From Thalassotalea psychrophila (GTDB lineage: Bacteria; Pseudomonadota; Gammaproteobacteria; Enterobacterales; Alteromonadaceae), in NCBI RefSeq assembly GCF_031583595.1, contig NZ_CP134145.1:868001-932000 (forward strand): DNA of 64,000 nucleotides. Reading direction: 5' to 3'. Positions within the stretch are counted from its first letter, which is position 1; each line of letters begins with the position of its first letter. This document shows positions 18,603-28,852 of the stretch, in pieces. Made by a program: the position numbers and the translations under genes. The notes below the pieces were generated by a model. It saw only the letters and a program-made list of their open reading frames with translations. It ran no database searches and was not told the origin of the DNA.

Positions 18603-19235
18603 TTAAAATCGGTAAGTTACCCCTGCTGTAAATTCACCTTGCAACCACATGTTACTGTTGGTTCTCATCACACAGCCTTTATTACCTGAACAGAATAGGT
18701 AACCATCACTATCGAAGAATGTGGCATAGCCTCTAGCGTCTACTCTAAGGGAAATACTTTCATTGAAAATAAACTTTGCCCCTATACCAAGGTTTGCTGA
18801 TGGTCGAGTTTCAGAGTCTAAAGTTTTATCTCCGGGTTCAAGATGGACAGCACCTAGGCCACCACCGATATAAATGGGAACTTTGCCTTCGCCAGTTGTT
18901 ACAGTTCCACCAATATGTAGGTAAGTAATACTTATTTCCATGTCATCTAGCTGAACATCACCGTCGAACTCAGTGCTTGAATGGCTTAAAAGTAACTCTC
19001 CGGTGCGATTATAGTCAAATTCCCATCCAAGGATGATGCCAGCACTAGCATCGTTGAGAAAATCAACTTCGAATGCTTCTTCACCTTCTTCTAAGTCTTC
19101 ATCATCTTCAAGGTTATCTGAAGTTCTTTGACCAGCAAAAATGGTGATATCCCAATAGTCATCAGAATTGCTTTGTGCAAATGAATATGGAGAAAAAAGC
19201 ACACAGGTAAGTAAGGCAAGTAAGTATCTTTTCAT
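18603..19235 (-). CDS. outer-membrane beta-barrel protein
   Basis: A 210-residue protein with a signal peptide (cleavage near SFA-QS) and alternating amphipathic strands ending in an aromatic residue (GVTYRF), the usual signature of an 8-stranded OmpW/OmpA-like barrel. Two Cys in FCSGNKGC may form a loop disulfide. An acidic loop (EDDEDLEEGEEAFEVD) follows the first strand. Function unknown. It lies 61 bp upstream of the LVIVD gene on the same strand, which makes co-transcription possible. Confidence 0.75.
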   Translation of the reverse strand: MKRYLLALLTCVLFSPYSFAQSNSDDYWDITIFAGQRTSDNLEDDEDLEEGEEAFEVDFLNDASAGIILGWEFDYNRTGELLLSHSSTEFDGDVQLDDMEISITYLHIGGTVTTGEGKVPIYIGGGLGAVHLEPGDKTLDSETRPSANLGIGAKFIFNESISLRVDARGYATFFDSDGYLFCSGNKGCVMRTNSNMWLQGEFTAGVTYRF

Positions 19236-19554
19236 TAGCTTTATTTTTGTTGTTGAAGTTATTGATATGGTATGACTTTATGATATGCAGGGATTAGCAT
19301 TGTCGCAAGTATATTGTTGATAAAGTTCCAAGTATCCAGTTAAAGATGCTGCCTCTACCTTTTATTTTAGTGATGTTTTATGCGATTTTTTTGAGGCAAT
19401 AATTATCAGAGCAATACAAAGCTAAGAGCAATGACAAACTGGTATTTAAGAACTACAAGCGAATGGTTAAGTGTTGTTGCTTAATTTATAATCACCCCTT
19501 GACAGTTAAATATTGCTAAGTAAATATAAAATAAAACGAACATATGAGGTTTAC
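19236..19554. other. divergent intergenic region, nothing specific seen
   Basis: About 320 bp between the barrel protein gene (minus) and the M28 peptidase gene (plus). It must hold both promoters, but no clear box, hairpin or repeat was recognised. Confidence 0.5.
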
Positions 19555-21030
19555 ATGGATATTTTTCATAGAGTGATCGTAACAATACTGGTCTGTAGCG
19601 TATTTCCCGCCTTGGCTGAAAGTAATGATATTGACAAATTGATTCATGCAATGAAAAATCAAACACCTATTATTGAAGACTTACAACAGTTAACTGATGA
19701 GATAGGCCCAAGACTTACGGGTACAAAAGCAAATGAACAATCACTCGATTGGGCAATCAAAAAATTTAAACAAGCGGGAATTCAAGCACAAAAAGAGTCT
19801 TTTGAAATGCCAAAATCATGGAGTGAGCAGAGCGCTTCAGCAATAATTTCTGGTAAAAACATTCATTTCTCCGCTCGTGTGGCAGCTATGCCTTTTACAA
19901 AAGGCACTTCAAGTAGTGGATTAACGGCCGCTATTGTAGATATTGGCAAAGGTGATCTTGCTGCATTTAAACAGTCACACAGCTTAAAAGATAAATGGTT
20001 ACTTGTTGAAACCGCAATACTTGACGATAAAGCAGGTATCCATGGATTATTTCAAGAGTATGTAGATTCAGTCGGCATTGAGCAGCGCGCTATAGATGCA
20101 CAAGCCGCAGGGTTAATCTATATGTCGTCTCGCCCGAAAAACCTACTGTACCGACATCTTCCAAGCAAAGGAGCAGATAGCAAACTAACCATAGTGGTTA
20201 TGGAGCGGGAGCAAGCTTTAAAGGTTAAGCGCTTATTAAGTAAACACCAGCCTTTAGTCTTGAATGCAAAACTTGATATTACCAGTGAAAATACTTATCA
20301 AACACATAATGTTATCGCAGAAATAAAAGGCTCCACTCATGCAGATGAAATTGTCTTAATTGGTGCGCATATTGATTCTTTTGATTTGGGCACAGGCGCT
20401 CTAGATAATGGTTCAAATGTCGCATTAGTTATTGATATAGCAAGGCAAATTAAAAAATTAAATATTGCTCCAAAGCGTACGATTCGATTCGCCCTTTACA
20501 ACGGAGAGGAACAAGGAATATACGGTTCATGGGGGTATACTAAAACTCATATTGAAGAATTAAATAAACACGTTATGACCGCAACCATTGATATTGGTAC
20601 AGGAAAAATCAGCGGCTTCTTCACCAACGGTAGGGCAGATATTATTCCCGCACTGAATAAGGTACTGCAACCTGTTGTAGAGCTTGGCCCGTTTGAGCAA
20701 ATCAATGTACATGTAGTAGGAACAGATAATTATGACTTTATGATGAATGGTGTAGCAAATATTGTTGCCAACCAACAAGATGCCAATTATGCTTCAAATT
20801 ATCATGCCCAATCAGATACATTTGATAAAGTTGATCAAAAACAGTTAAAGCTTAATGCGGCTATTATGGCTGCGATGACATTAGGTTTTGCCAACTTAGA
20901 AAGTATAACTTGGAAACAACAAACAACTGAACAAGTCGAAGCAATGGTTCAATTGCTTGATATTGAGGCATCGATGAAAACGTTTGGTTTATATAAAAGT
21001 TGGAAAAATAAAACTCGCCCGGTTAGATAA
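19555..21030 (+). CDS. secreted M28 family zinc metallopeptidase
   Basis: A 491-residue exported peptidase. The N-terminus (MDIFHRVIVTILVCSVFPALA) is a signal peptide. A PA-like insertion covers about 120-240. The two-zinc site is visible in GAHIDSF (His and Asp), GALDNGSNVALVI (bridging Asp) and NGEEQGIYGS (catalytic Glu plus zinc Glu); a later Asp in VGTDNYDFM and His in NYHAQSDTFD complete the set. This resembles the plasma glutamate carboxypeptidase branch of M28. The ATG at 19555 is chosen because the signal peptide begins there and tgagg lies upstream; an upstream TTG frame from 19513 is unlikely. Confidence 0.9.
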   Translation: MDIFHRVIVTILVCSVFPALAESNDIDKLIHAMKNQTPIIEDLQQLTDEIGPRLTGTKANEQSLDWAIKKFKQAGIQAQKESFEMPKSWSEQSASAIISGKNIHFSARVAAMPFTKGTSSSGLTAAIVDIGKGDLAAFKQSHSLKDKWLLVETAILDDKAGIHGLFQEYVDSVGIEQRAIDAQAAGLIYMSSRPKNLLYRHLPSKGADSKLTIVVMEREQALKVKRLLSKHQPLVLNAKLDITSENTYQTHNVIAEIKGSTHADEIVLIGAHIDSFDLGTGALDNGSNVALVIDIARQIKKLNIAPKRTIRFALYNGEEQGIYGSWGYTKTHIEELNKHVMTATIDIGTGKISGFFTNGRADIIPALNKVLQPVVELGPFEQINVHVVGTDNYDFMMNGVANIVANQQDANYASNYHAQSDTFDKVDQKQLKLNAAIMAAMTLGFANLESITWKQQTTEQVEAMVQLLDIEASMKTFGLYKSWKNKTRPVR

Positions 21031-21051
21031 CCCTAATCATTAAGGCATTTG

Positions 21052-21221
21052 ATTCGTTCCATGAATTACAAATCTAAAGCCATGATTTATACGATGTAAT
21101 GAATGCCGTGAACACAGGGATGTGAAGGAACGGTCCATGGCGATTTGCATTCCATCATCCCTGAAGCAAACAGAATTTAAACCATCCATGGCAATTCAAA
21201 GTTAATTCGTTCCATGAATTA
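21052..21221. repeat. dispersed intergenic repeat with 17-bp direct repeats
   Basis: The 17-mer attcgttccatgaatta occurs at 21052-21068 and 21205-21221. Between them, ccatggcgatttgcattcc and a further 17 bp (about 21135-21170) recur with about five changes at about 39555-39590 in the leuA leader. This marks a small repeat family of the genome. It lies between the M28 gene and the rpoD terminator. Confidence 0.6.
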
Positions 21222-21223
21222 AA

Positions 21224-21245
21224 AAAGCCTGCAGAAGCAGGCTTT
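21224..21245 (-). terminator. rho-independent terminator of rpoD
   Basis: A nine-bp perfect stem (aaagcctgc and complement) with a four-base loop, flanked by A and T runs on either side. It is 26 bp after the rpoD stop codon on the minus strand and could also stop plus-strand transcription from the M28 gene. Confidence 0.85.
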
Positions 21246-21271
21246 AATTAAATTTTGAATTACTTCTCGAC

Positions 21272-23098
21272 TTACTCGCCGTCTAAGAAACTCTTAAGTT
21301 GCTCAGAACGAGAAGGGTGGCGAAGCTTACGTAATGCTTTAGCTTCGATTTGACGAATACGTTCACGTGTAACGTCAAATTGCTTACCAACTTCTTCTAA
21401 TGTGTGGTCGGTATTCATATCGATACCAAAACGCATTCTAAGAACTTTAGCTTCGCGGGCTGTTAGGCCAGCTAACACTTCGTGAGTAGCATTTTTAAGG
21501 TTTTCAGTGGTTGCAGCATCAACTGGCAATTCACCGCTACCATCTTCAATAAAGTCACCTAAGTGCGAATCTTCGTCATCACCAATTGGTGTTTCCATTG
21601 AGATTGGCTCTTTAGCAATTTTTAAGACCTTACGAATTTTATCTTCAGGCATAACCATACGTTCTGCTAATTCTTCAGGAGTAGGCTCGCGACCCATTTC
21701 TTGAAGCATTTGACGTGAAATACGGTTTAGCTTGTTGATCGTTTCAATCATATGTACCGGGATACGAATAGTACGTGCCTGATCGGCAATTGAACGAGTA
21801 ATTGCTTGCCTGATCCACCATGTAGCATAAGTTGAGAACTTATAACCACGACGGTATTCAAACTTATCAACGGCTTTCATCAAACCAATGTTACCTTCTT
21901 GGATTAAATCTAAGAATTGTAAACCACGGTTGGTGTATTTTTTAGCAATTGAAATAACAAGACGTAAGTTAGCTTCAACCATTTCTTTTTTCGCTCGGCG
22001 AGCTTTCGCTTCACCAATTGACATACGACGGTTGATGTCTTTAATGCTTTGTACGCTTAAAAACGTTTCTTCTTCAAGGTGCGTAAGTTTGTAAACACAA
22101 CGCTCAATGTCGAAAGAAACCATTTTTAATTTTTCTGAATATGAGTGACCGGCTGCTATTTCAGCTTCTAACCATTCGGTTTCGGTTTCATGACCAGGGA
22201 ATATTTTAATGAAATGAGTTTTTGGCATACCAGCGCCAACAACACAGTGCTTCATTATTAAACGTTCTTGAACACGTACTCGGTCCATTACATCACGCAT
22301 GCTTTTAACTAAGCGATCAAATAATTTTGGAATTAAACGAAATTCTTTAAAACATTCTGATATTTCATTAATTGCTGCAACCGAATCTTGATGATTGCGA
22401 CCTTTAGCTTCAATTTCTTTATTGGCAGCTTCGTAGCGTTTACGTAATTCGGTGAAGTGTTCACGAGCTAGTTCAGGATCTGGCCCTGTATCTTCCTCTT
22501 CTTCATCTTCATCATCATCTTCATCATTAAGCTCTTCTTTTGAAAGCTCAGAGCCAACGTGAGTTGCTGTTGGTGCAACCTCATCTGGTGCATCTGGGTC
22601 TAAGAAACCAATGATGATGTCAGTTAAACGTAACTCTTCAGCTTCAAAATTATCCCATTGCTCTAACAAATAGTTAATTGCAGGTGGATATTCAGAAACA
22701 CTACGTTGTACTTCTCTGATCCCTTCTTCGATACGTTTGGCGATAACAATTTCGCCCTTACGAGTAAGAAGTTCTACAGTACCCATTTCTCGCATATACA
22801 TACGGACAGGGTCAGTTGTGCGACCAATTTCACTTTCTACAGTGGCTAATGCTTGTGCTGCAGCTTCGGCTGCATCTTCATCAGTATTGGCTTCGGCCAT
22901 CATTAATTCATCGGCATCAGGTGCGTTTTCAAACACTTGAATACCCATGTCGTTAATCATGCGAATAATATCTTCAACTTGATCAGAATCTATTATGTCT
23001 TGAGGGAGGTGATCATTCACCTCAGCAAAAGTTAAGTACCCTTGCTCCTTACCTTTAGTGATAAGTTCTTTTAGTCTAGATTGTGGGGCTTGAACCAT
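21272..23098 (-). CDS. rpoD: RNA polymerase primary sigma factor RpoD (sigma-70)
   Basis: A 608-residue housekeeping sigma factor. Region 1.1 occupies the N-terminus ([19 protein letters not shown]), region 1.2 has [18 protein letters not shown], and a non-conserved acidic stretch ([16 protein letters not shown], about 192-210) follows. Regions 2 to 4 are intact: [18 protein letters not shown] (2.1-2.2), [17 protein letters not shown] (2.3-2.4), and [20 protein letters not shown] (4.2, binding the -35 box). Length and motifs match E. coli RpoD (613 aa). It is last of the conserved rpsU-yqeY-dnaG-rpoD series and ends at its own terminator. Confidence 0.98.
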   Translation of the reverse strand: MVQAPQSRLKELITKGKEQGYLTFAEVNDHLPQDIIDSDQVEDIIRMINDMGIQVFENAPDADELMMAEANTDEDAAEAAAQALATVESEIGRTTDPVRMYMREMGTVELLTRKGEIVIAKRIEEGIREVQRSVSEYPPAINYLLEQWDNFEAEELRLTDIIIGFLDPDAPDEVAPTATHVGSELSKEELNDEDDDEDEEEEDTGPDPELAREHFTELRKRYEAANKEIEAKGRNHQDSVAAINEISECFKEFRLIPKLFDRLVKSMRDVMDRVRVQERLIMKHCVVGAGMPKTHFIKIFPGHETETEWLEAEIAAGHSYSEKLKMVSFDIERCVYKLTHLEEETFLSVQSIKDINRRMSIGEAKARRAKKEMVEANLRLVISIAKKYTNRGLQFLDLIQEGNIGLMKAVDKFEYRRGYKFSTYATWWIRQAITRSIADQARTIRIPVHMIETINKLNRISRQMLQEMGREPTPEELAERMVMPEDKIRKVLKIAKEPISMETPIGDDEDSHLGDFIEDGSGELPVDAATTENLKNATHEVLAGLTAREAKVLRMRFGIDMNTDHTLEEVGKQFDVTRERIRQIEAKALRKLRHPSRSEQLKSFLDGE

Positions 23099-23224
23099 TG
23101 ACGAAAGTCCACCTATTTGGCTATCAAAATACGAACAGTAAAGGACGAAATTATAGCAAGTCGAATAAAGAAACGCCAGTTTAGATAACTAAAACAATTT
23201 ATAAAATTGTTTAAAATCGTATAT

Positions 23225-24985
23225 TTAGCTCTGTGCGTTAAGCAAAGACTGAAGTTCTTGTTTTTCCAACGAGTTTAATTGTCCCAAACGGGCTTTTTGT
23301 AACAGTAATTCTGTACGATTTTCTACAAATGTGTTAATTATTTTTTCTAAAATATCACTAAACACATCTTCAGCAGCGTTACTATCGATATGATGTTCCC
23401 ATACGAGTAGCTTCGCTAATATCTTTCCTTGCTCAGTACCGCGCCAACTTTCGATTATTTGGCTGCTAGTGATGCCTTTCCTGGCTTTGCATTGCTGCAT
23501 AAGCTCTTTAAATAAATTTATACCAGGTAACTCTATCGGCTCTAAAATCGATAAGTCTGGTAGAACTTCTACTAAATGGGGATGCTCAAGCAATAATGCA
23601 ATAGCTAATCGAATAGGAGTTACTTTTGTTTTTGATTTACTTGCTTGTTTCTGTGCAGGTGATTGATTTTTATTTAGTTTTGCAAGCTGCTGTTCAGAGC
23701 CTGTACCGAATTTATTTGCTAATTCATTTAAAATAGAATCTTTTAAGGTACTGTCTGGCAATTTTTGTAAGTATGGTTGAAAAGACTCAAGCAACGCAGC
23801 TTTACCTTCGAGTGAACCTACATTAACTTGGCTAAGAAGATGTTCAAATAAAAACTGCGATAGTGGTTTGGCTTCATCTAGAATTTTCTCAAACTCTTGC
23901 TGACCTTTTTTGCGCACTAACGTGTCAGGGTCTTCGCCGTCGGGAACAAATACAAATTTTAAAGAAATGCCATCTCGTATTAGTGGCAGGGCATTATCCA
24001 TAGCGCGCCATGCGGCCTCTCTGCCTGCTCTGTCACCATCGTAGCAACAGATAACTTCTTTTACCGTGCGGAACATGGTTTGAAGCTGTTCTTCAGTTGT
24101 TGATGTGCCAAGTGAAGCAACCGCATAATTGATACCATGCTGGGCTAAAGCGACTACATCCATATAACCTTCAACAACTACTAGCCGATTAAGGTTTTTA
24201 CAATGCTGCCTTGCTTCATAGAGGCCATATAATTCCTGACCTTTATGATATATTCGAGTTTCGGGAGAGTTTAAATATTTTGGCGTACCATCGCTTAATA
24301 CTCGGCCGCCAAAACCAATAACACGCCCGCGCTTATCTTTAATAGGGAACATAACCCGACCGCGAAAGCGATCGTATGGACGATTTTTATCACCCTGTAT
24401 TGCCATACCTAAATCGACGAGTTGCTTTGAGTTTTGGCTAGAGTTACCAAACACATTCATCATGTCGTCCCAGCTATCGGCACAGTAACCAATGCCAAAT
24501 TGTTTTACTATTTCGCCGGTAAGTCCACGGCCTTTTAAGTAATCGATTACCGTTTTAGAATCAGCATGAGTCTTGAGGTTTTTTTGATAAAACTGGCTTA
24601 TTTTTCCCAGTAATTCATAGTCGTCTTGTTTTTGTTTATGAGCTATTTGCTGGCGTTTTTGTTCTGCCGGTGATTGGGTGTTTTGTTCTCGTTCAACTTC
24701 TATACCGTTATGACTGGCAAGCTCTTCAATGGCATCGACAAATTCTAATCGGTCGTATTCCATGATAAAACTAATTGCATTGCCATGAGCACCACAACCA
24801 AAGCAATGGTAAAACTGCTTATCTCTGCTTACCGTAAATGATGGGCTTTTTTCACCATGAAAAGGGCAACATGCCTGATAATTTTTACCTGCTTTTTTTA
24901 ATGGTACTTTGCCATCAACAAGATCAACAATATCAGTACGAGCTAATAAATCGTCGATAAAAGTACGTGGGATCATACCGGCCAT
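23225..24985 (-). CDS. dnaG: DNA primase
   Basis: A 586-residue primase that makes RNA primers at the replication fork. The N-terminal zinc ribbon is visible (CCPFHGEKSPSFTV and YHCFGCGAHGN). The TOPRIM catalytic core contains VVVEGYMDVVALAQ (the glutamate) and CCYDGDRAGREAAWRA (the Asp-x-Asp). The C-terminal part after about 430 is the DnaB-binding domain. The start MAGMIPRTFIDDLLAR matches the family. It lies 126 bp upstream of rpoD and 132 bp after yqeY, same strand. Confidence 0.97.
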   Translation of the reverse strand: MAGMIPRTFIDDLLARTDIVDLVDGKVPLKKAGKNYQACCPFHGEKSPSFTVSRDKQFYHCFGCGAHGNAISFIMEYDRLEFVDAIEELASHNGIEVEREQNTQSPAEQKRQQIAHKQKQDDYELLGKISQFYQKNLKTHADSKTVIDYLKGRGLTGEIVKQFGIGYCADSWDDMMNVFGNSSQNSKQLVDLGMAIQGDKNRPYDRFRGRVMFPIKDKRGRVIGFGGRVLSDGTPKYLNSPETRIYHKGQELYGLYEARQHCKNLNRLVVVEGYMDVVALAQHGINYAVASLGTSTTEEQLQTMFRTVKEVICCYDGDRAGREAAWRAMDNALPLIRDGISLKFVFVPDGEDPDTLVRKKGQQEFEKILDEAKPLSQFLFEHLLSQVNVGSLEGKAALLESFQPYLQKLPDSTLKDSILNELANKFGTGSEQQLAKLNKNQSPAQKQASKSKTKVTPIRLAIALLLEHPHLVEVLPDLSILEPIELPGINLFKELMQQCKARKGITSSQIIESWRGTEQGKILAKLLVWEHHIDSNAAEDVFSDILEKIINTFVENRTELLLQKARLGQLNSLEKQELQSLLNAQS

Positions 24986-25065
24986 ATAAAAGGATATTGT
25001 CCAAGAAGGTTAATAAAATGAGTTCTGAATTAACTATATCAAATAGCAGTTTAAATGATATAAAA

Positions 25066-25094
25066 AAACCGCAATAACTAAGTTACTACGGTTT
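25066..25094 (-). terminator. terminator-like hairpin after yqeY
   Basis: On the minus strand a 14-bp imperfect stem (aaaccgtagtaact with two wobble pairs) is followed by seven T. It lies between yqeY and dnaG and could reduce transcription into dnaG-rpoD, as the terminator between rpsU and dnaG does in E. coli. Confidence 0.75.
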
Positions 25095-25117
25095 TAAATT
25101 TGCTATGTCGAAACTGA

Positions 25118-25564
25118 TTATGCGTTTAAGGTAGCTCTTACTTGACCACTAACTTGGCCTAAGTCTGCTTTTCCTTGCATTTGCGGTTTTAATATTGCCA
25201 TTACCTTACCCATGTCAGCCATAGAAGCTGCACCGGTTTGAGTAATAGCAGTTGAAATTAGCTGAGCTATTTCATCCGCACTTAGTGCTTGTGGAAGAAA
25301 TTCTTCCAACACTACAATTTCGGCTTCTTCACTAGCTGCTAATTCGTCACGCCCACCTTGGGTGAACATGGTTACAGATTCTTTGCGTTGCTTGATCATT
25401 TTAGTGATTAGCGCAAGGATCTCTGTTTCAGACATATCTTTTTGATTGTCAATTTTAGCGAGCTTAATAGAAGACAATGCCATACGTATAACGCCAAGAC
25501 GAGGTTTGTCTTTGGCACGCATGGCAGTTTTCATCTCTTCGTTGAGTTGGCTTTGCAAACCCAT
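25118..25564 (-). CDS. yqeY: GatB/YqeY domain-containing protein
   Basis: A 148-residue protein of the YqeY family, related to the C-terminal domain of the amidotransferase subunit GatB. It has the family start (SQLNEEMKTAMRAKDKPRLGVIRMALSSIK, split here only as a pattern of helices) and a C-terminal GKADLGQVSGQVRATL. Precise role is unknown; tRNA binding is inferred for the family. It is placed 23 bp downstream of rpsU, an arrangement common in gammaproteobacteria. Confidence 0.93.
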   Translation of the reverse strand: MGLQSQLNEEMKTAMRAKDKPRLGVIRMALSSIKLAKIDNQKDMSETEILALITKMIKQRKESVTMFTQGGRDELAASEEAEIVVLEEFLPQALSADEIAQLISTAITQTGAASMADMGKVMAILKPQMQGKADLGQVSGQVRATLNA

Positions 25565-25587
25565 AACTAAATCTTATTACCTAAGAT

Positions 25588-25803
25588 TTAGTATAAACGA
25601 ACGCGACGAGCGTTTTCGCGAGAAACTTTTTTAGCGTGACGCTTAACAGCTGCTGCTTTCTTACGCTTACGTTCCCAAGTTGGTTTTTCGAAAGATTCGC
25701 GACGACGAACTTCAGAAAGGATACCTGCTTTTTCACATGAACGTTTAAAACGACGTAGTGCTACGTCAAACGGTTCGTTTTCTCTTACTTTAATTACTGG
25801 CAT
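25588..25803 (-). CDS. rpsU: 30S ribosomal protein S21
   Basis: A 71-residue, very basic ribosomal protein ([20 protein letters not shown] to [12 protein letters not shown]), identical in length to E. coli S21. The frame is open further upstream to 25854, but the ATG at 25803 is chosen by the conserved N-terminus and the ribosome site (gaggtgagg, about 8 nt upstream). It leads the macromolecular-synthesis operon rpsU-yqeY-dnaG-rpoD, divergent from tsaD. Confidence 0.98.
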   Translation of the reverse strand: MPVIKVRENEPFDVALRRFKRSCEKAGILSEVRRRESFEKPTWERKRKKAAAVKRHAKKVSRENARRVRLY

Positions 25804-25876
25804 TTGTGCCCTCACCTCTAGTGAATACTGCGACGCTTGGAAATATTTAACCAAGCCGATTAAAATTGGTGCAGCA

Positions 25877-25905
25877 TTTTAATCCGAACCTTGAGTAGAT
25901 GTAAA
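25877..25905 (-). promoter_or_regulatory. candidate sigma-70 promoter of rpsU
   Basis: On the minus strand TTTACA (25905-25900), a 17-nt spacer, and TTAAAA (25882-25877). The position, about 75 bp before the rpsU start, fits. Prediction by eye only. Confidence 0.55.
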
Positions 25906-26006
25906 GTTTTAAATGGCTTTTTTATTTAAAACGGTGGTTAAATTTTGATTTGAACGCTATGATCCGCATAATTTCCTTATTAATGTAATTTTTTGGTTAA
26001 CACTTT

Positions 26007-27020
26007 ATGCGAATTTTAGGTATAGAAACCTCATGTGATGAAACTGGCATTGCAATTTTTGATGATGAAAAGGGCATTTTAGCACATCGTCTTTATTCTC
26101 AAATTGCCGTGCATGCAGATTATGGTGGAGTAGTGCCTGAATTAGCCTCACGCGATCATGTAAGAAAAACTATTCCTTTAATAGAAGAAGCATTAAGTGA
26201 AGCCGGTTTAACACCACAAGATCTAGATGGCGTTGCTTATACTGCCGGTCCTGGTTTAGTTGGCGCATTATTAGTTGGCTGCTCTATCGGGCGATCTTTA
26301 GCTTATGGCTGGGATTTACCTGCTGTGCCTGTGCATCACATGGAAGGGCACTTGTTAGCACCCATGCTAGAAGATGATGTTCCTGAGTTTCCATTTGTTG
26401 CCCTTTTAGTTTCCGGCGGTCATACCATGTTAGTACGTGTTGATGGCATCGGTGAGTATGAGCTACTAGGCGAATCAGTGGATGATGCGGCCGGTGAAGC
26501 ATTTGATAAAACGGCAAAACTTTTAGGCTTAGATTACCCCGGTGGTCCAGTGTTAGCTAAAATGGCAGAGCAGGGTACACCTGGCCGGTTTAATTTTCCA
26601 CGACCAATGACTAATAAGCCGGGTTTAAATTTTAGTTTTTCAGGACTTAAAACGGCTGCTAGCCTAACCATTCGTGCAGAGGATGATAGCGATCAAACTA
26701 AAGCTGACATAGCTTATGCTTTTCAAGAAGCTGTAATTGATACCTTAGCGATTAAATGTAAACGAGCATTGAAACAATGTGGTTTAAAACGCTTAGTTAT
26801 TGCAGGTGGTGTAAGTGCTAATACTTCATTGCGTGAGCAGTTAGCTGTATTAACTAATAAGCTTGGTGGCCAAGTTTACTATCCTCGCCCTGAGTATTGT
26901 ACTGATAACGGAGCAATGATTGCTTATGCGGGAATGCAACGTTTAAAGTCTGGAGTTACTTCTGATTTAACTTTTAAAGCAAATCCGCGCTGGCCGTTAG
27001 ATACCTTGCCGCCTGTATGA
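26007..27020 (+). CDS. tsaD: tRNA N6-threonylcarbamoyltransferase TsaD
   Basis: A 337-residue enzyme that transfers threonylcarbamoyl to A37 of ANN-decoding tRNAs, working with TsaB/TsaE. It has the ASKHA-fold motifs: [13 protein letters not shown] at the N-terminus, the metal-binding [19 protein letters not shown], and the C-terminal ATP-binding [12 protein letters not shown] and [11 protein letters not shown]. Length matches E. coli TsaD. It is divergent from rpsU, as in most gammaproteobacteria. Confidence 0.97.
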   Translation: MRILGIETSCDETGIAIFDDEKGILAHRLYSQIAVHADYGGVVPELASRDHVRKTIPLIEEALSEAGLTPQDLDGVAYTAGPGLVGALLVGCSIGRSLAYGWDLPAVPVHHMEGHLLAPMLEDDVPEFPFVALLVSGGHTMLVRVDGIGEYELLGESVDDAAGEAFDKTAKLLGLDYPGGPVLAKMAEQGTPGRFNFPRPMTNKPGLNFSFSGLKTAASLTIRAEDDSDQTKADIAYAFQEAVIDTLAIKCKRALKQCGLKRLVIAGGVSANTSLREQLAVLTNKLGGQVYYPRPEYCTDNGAMIAYAGMQRLKSGVTSDLTFKANPRWPLDTLPPV

Positions 27021-27048
27021 GCATAATACCAAGTTAGTAAAAATACAC

Positions 27049-27115
27049 CGTCATTCCGTGATGTTGTTGCACGGAACCTCCATGCTTGACAGTGAGCAGC
27101 CGCAACGGGATGACG
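27049..27115. repeat. short inverted-repeat element downstream of tsaD
   Basis: Outer arms cgtcattccgt (27049-27059) and acgggatgacg (27105-27115) are complementary with one mismatch; the inner 45 bp has further short pairings. The cgtcat-ccg type ends recall dispersed palindromic elements of proteobacterial genomes, and 29695-29822 has a similar flavour. It lies in the tail-to-tail gap of tsaD and plsY. Confidence 0.45.
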
Positions 27116-27216
27116 TAGTTAATTGTTTCAGATATTGGTTGGTCTGAACTTGGTTGGTCTGAATTTATTCGGACGTTATTCTCGAAGAGCGGACGTAATC
27201 CCCGAAGGGGAATCAT

Positions 27217-27804
27217 TCAGCTGGATAGTTTATCTTCGGTGCCTTTTATTAATCGTACTATATTGCTGTGATGTTTAATTAATATTAAAATTGAAAGCAT
27301 CGTTACTGAGTTGGTATACAAAGGTTTTAATACCCAAGTATAAAGAGGAGCTAATGAAACGGTTACTATTGCTGCTAGTGATGAATACCTAGTGGTTTTA
27401 GCGACAAATACCCACGTAACTATTAATGCTAAAGCAAATCCCCAACTTATTGGTGCTAACGCCCCAAAAGCAGTAGCTACTGCTTTACCGCCTTTAAAAT
27501 TAAAAAATATTGGATGCATATGTCCTAAGCAAGCTGAAATAGCAATAAAACCTAGATATATAGGTTCTACTCCTAGTTTGAATGCACCATAAACAGGAAT
27601 TGCTCCTTTTAACACATCAAAAATTAATACTGCTAAAGCGGTTGGCTTGTCACTCATTCTTAAAACATTAGTTGCACCAGGGTTTTTAGAGCCTTGAGTT
27701 CGAGGGTCGGGTAACCCTCTTAATTTGCAAATTAAAATAGCGCTGGAAATTGAACCGAAAAAATAAGCCGCAATGAATATACAAAGTGCTAAAAATAACA
27801 TCAT
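27217..27804 (-). CDS. plsY: glycerol-3-phosphate acyltransferase PlsY
   Basis: A 195-residue inner-membrane enzyme that acylates glycerol-3-phosphate from acyl-phosphate, the first step of phospholipid synthesis. It shows the five-helix pattern and the conserved [31 protein letters not shown], and [16 protein letters not shown] motifs of the catalytic loops. It is convergent with tsaD and divergent from folB, as in E. coli (ygiH). The first ATG and the second Met are adjacent; either could be the start. Confidence 0.96.
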   Translation of the reverse strand: MMLFLALCIFIAAYFFGSISSAILICKLRGLPDPRTQGSKNPGATNVLRMSDKPTALAVLIFDVLKGAIPVYGAFKLGVEPIYLGFIAISACLGHMHPIFFNFKGGKAVATAFGALAPISWGFALALIVTWVFVAKTTRYSSLAAIVTVSLAPLYTWVLKPLYTNSVTMLSILILIKHHSNIVRLIKGTEDKLSS

Positions 27805-27956
27805 AATTGCTCCTTATTTATAAAATTATATGGTTAAAAAATCGTCATCTGCTTTATTCTGCCATTCTAACAATCTATTTAGTAGTTTTTCTACCGTACA
27901 ATGAGGTAAAATTTAGACTTATTTGTTTTAATATAAAAATTTCGGTGATTTTTAGT

Positions 27957-28331
27957 ATGGATATAGTGTTTATTGAAGGTTTGCAAGTACAAACTACCAT
28001 TGGTTATTACGAATGGGAAAAGAAGATCAAGCAACTTTTAGTGTTTGATTTGCAAATGGGCACTGATATAAGAAAAGCCGCTGAAGGTGATGAGTTAGCA
28101 AAAACCTTAGATTATGCTGAGATCTCGACATTAATTGATAAATTCGCTAATGCCAATGCAGTTGATCTAATTGAAACATTAGCGGAACGTTTAGCTACTC
28201 ATTTAATGACAGAGTACGGCATTAAGTGGTTAAGGTTAAAGATATCTAAACCAACAGCGGTTAAAGAGGCTAGTGCCGTGGGTGTTATTATTGAGCGTGG
28301 CAGTAGATCAAGTAATGGTTGTTGTGCGTAA
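27957..28331 (+). CDS. folB: dihydroneopterin aldolase
   Basis: A 124-residue enzyme of folate synthesis that cleaves dihydroneopterin to hydroxymethyl-dihydropterin. The start MDIVFIEGLQVQTTIGYYEWEK matches FolB; ALKDTLDYAEIS-like sequence (AKTLDYAEIS) and LRLKISKPTAVKEAS follow. The frame is open 50 codons further upstream (to 27807), but that extension is AT-rich, not conserved in the family, and the length with the internal ATG agrees with FolB. Its stop codon overlaps the start of folK by one base. Confidence 0.95.
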   Translation: MDIVFIEGLQVQTTIGYYEWEKKIKQLLVFDLQMGTDIRKAAEGDELAKTLDYAEISTLIDKFANANAVDLIETLAERLATHLMTEYGIKWLRLKISKPTAVKEASAVGVIIERGSRSSNGCCA

Positions 28332-28822
28332 TGGCTGTTGTTTATATTTCAATTGGCAGTAATATTGACCGCGATGCACAAATTGTTATTGCTGTTAATT
28401 CCTTGAAAGCTGAATTTGATCAAGTAGAATTATCGTCAGTATATGAATGTGCACCTGTTGGTTTTATCGGCGATAATTTTTACAATTTGGTTGCTAAAGT
28501 TGAAACCGATAATTCACCAGCTGATATTGGCGAGTTGTTAAAGCAACTAGAAAAACAACAAGGCAGAGTCGACTTTTCTAAAAAATTTAGTGCGCGAAAA
28601 ATGGATTTGGATATTTTACTTTATGATGATTTGATCATGGACAGTCCTGTGCAAATCCCGCGAGACGAAATACCTAAAAATGCTTATGTATTAGAGCCTC
28701 TTGCTGAATTAGCTCCTAATATAACCCATCCGGTATTAAAAATTACTTATCAAGAAATGTGGAAAAGCTTTAATAAGAGTCTACAGTTTTTAAAAAAAGT
28801 ACCATTTAAATGGCCGGCTTAA
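28331..28822 (+). CDS. folK: 2-amino-4-hydroxy-6-hydroxymethyldihydropteridine pyrophosphokinase
   Basis: A 163-residue enzyme that pyrophosphorylates the product of FolB. It begins VVYISIGSNIDRD and has the signature GRVDFSKKFSARKMDLDILLYD, containing the ATP/metal-binding residues, and PRDEIPKNAYVLEPLAELAP. The ATG at 28331 shares a base with the folB stop (TAATG), so the pair is translationally coupled. An upstream start at 28319 would add only four residues and is less likely. Confidence 0.95.
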   Translation: MAVVYISIGSNIDRDAQIVIAVNSLKAEFDQVELSSVYECAPVGFIGDNFYNLVAKVETDNSPADIGELLKQLEKQQGRVDFSKKFSARKMDLDILLYDDLIMDSPVQIPRDEIPKNAYVLEPLAELAPNITHPVLKITYQEMWKSFNKSLQFLKKVPFKWPA

Positions 28823-28852
28823 ATGAAGGTCATCAAGAAATAGAGCAATAAA

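Noticed and set aside
27807..27956. 50-residue extension of FolB
   Set aside because: The extension is not part of the family and the internal ATG gives the normal length.
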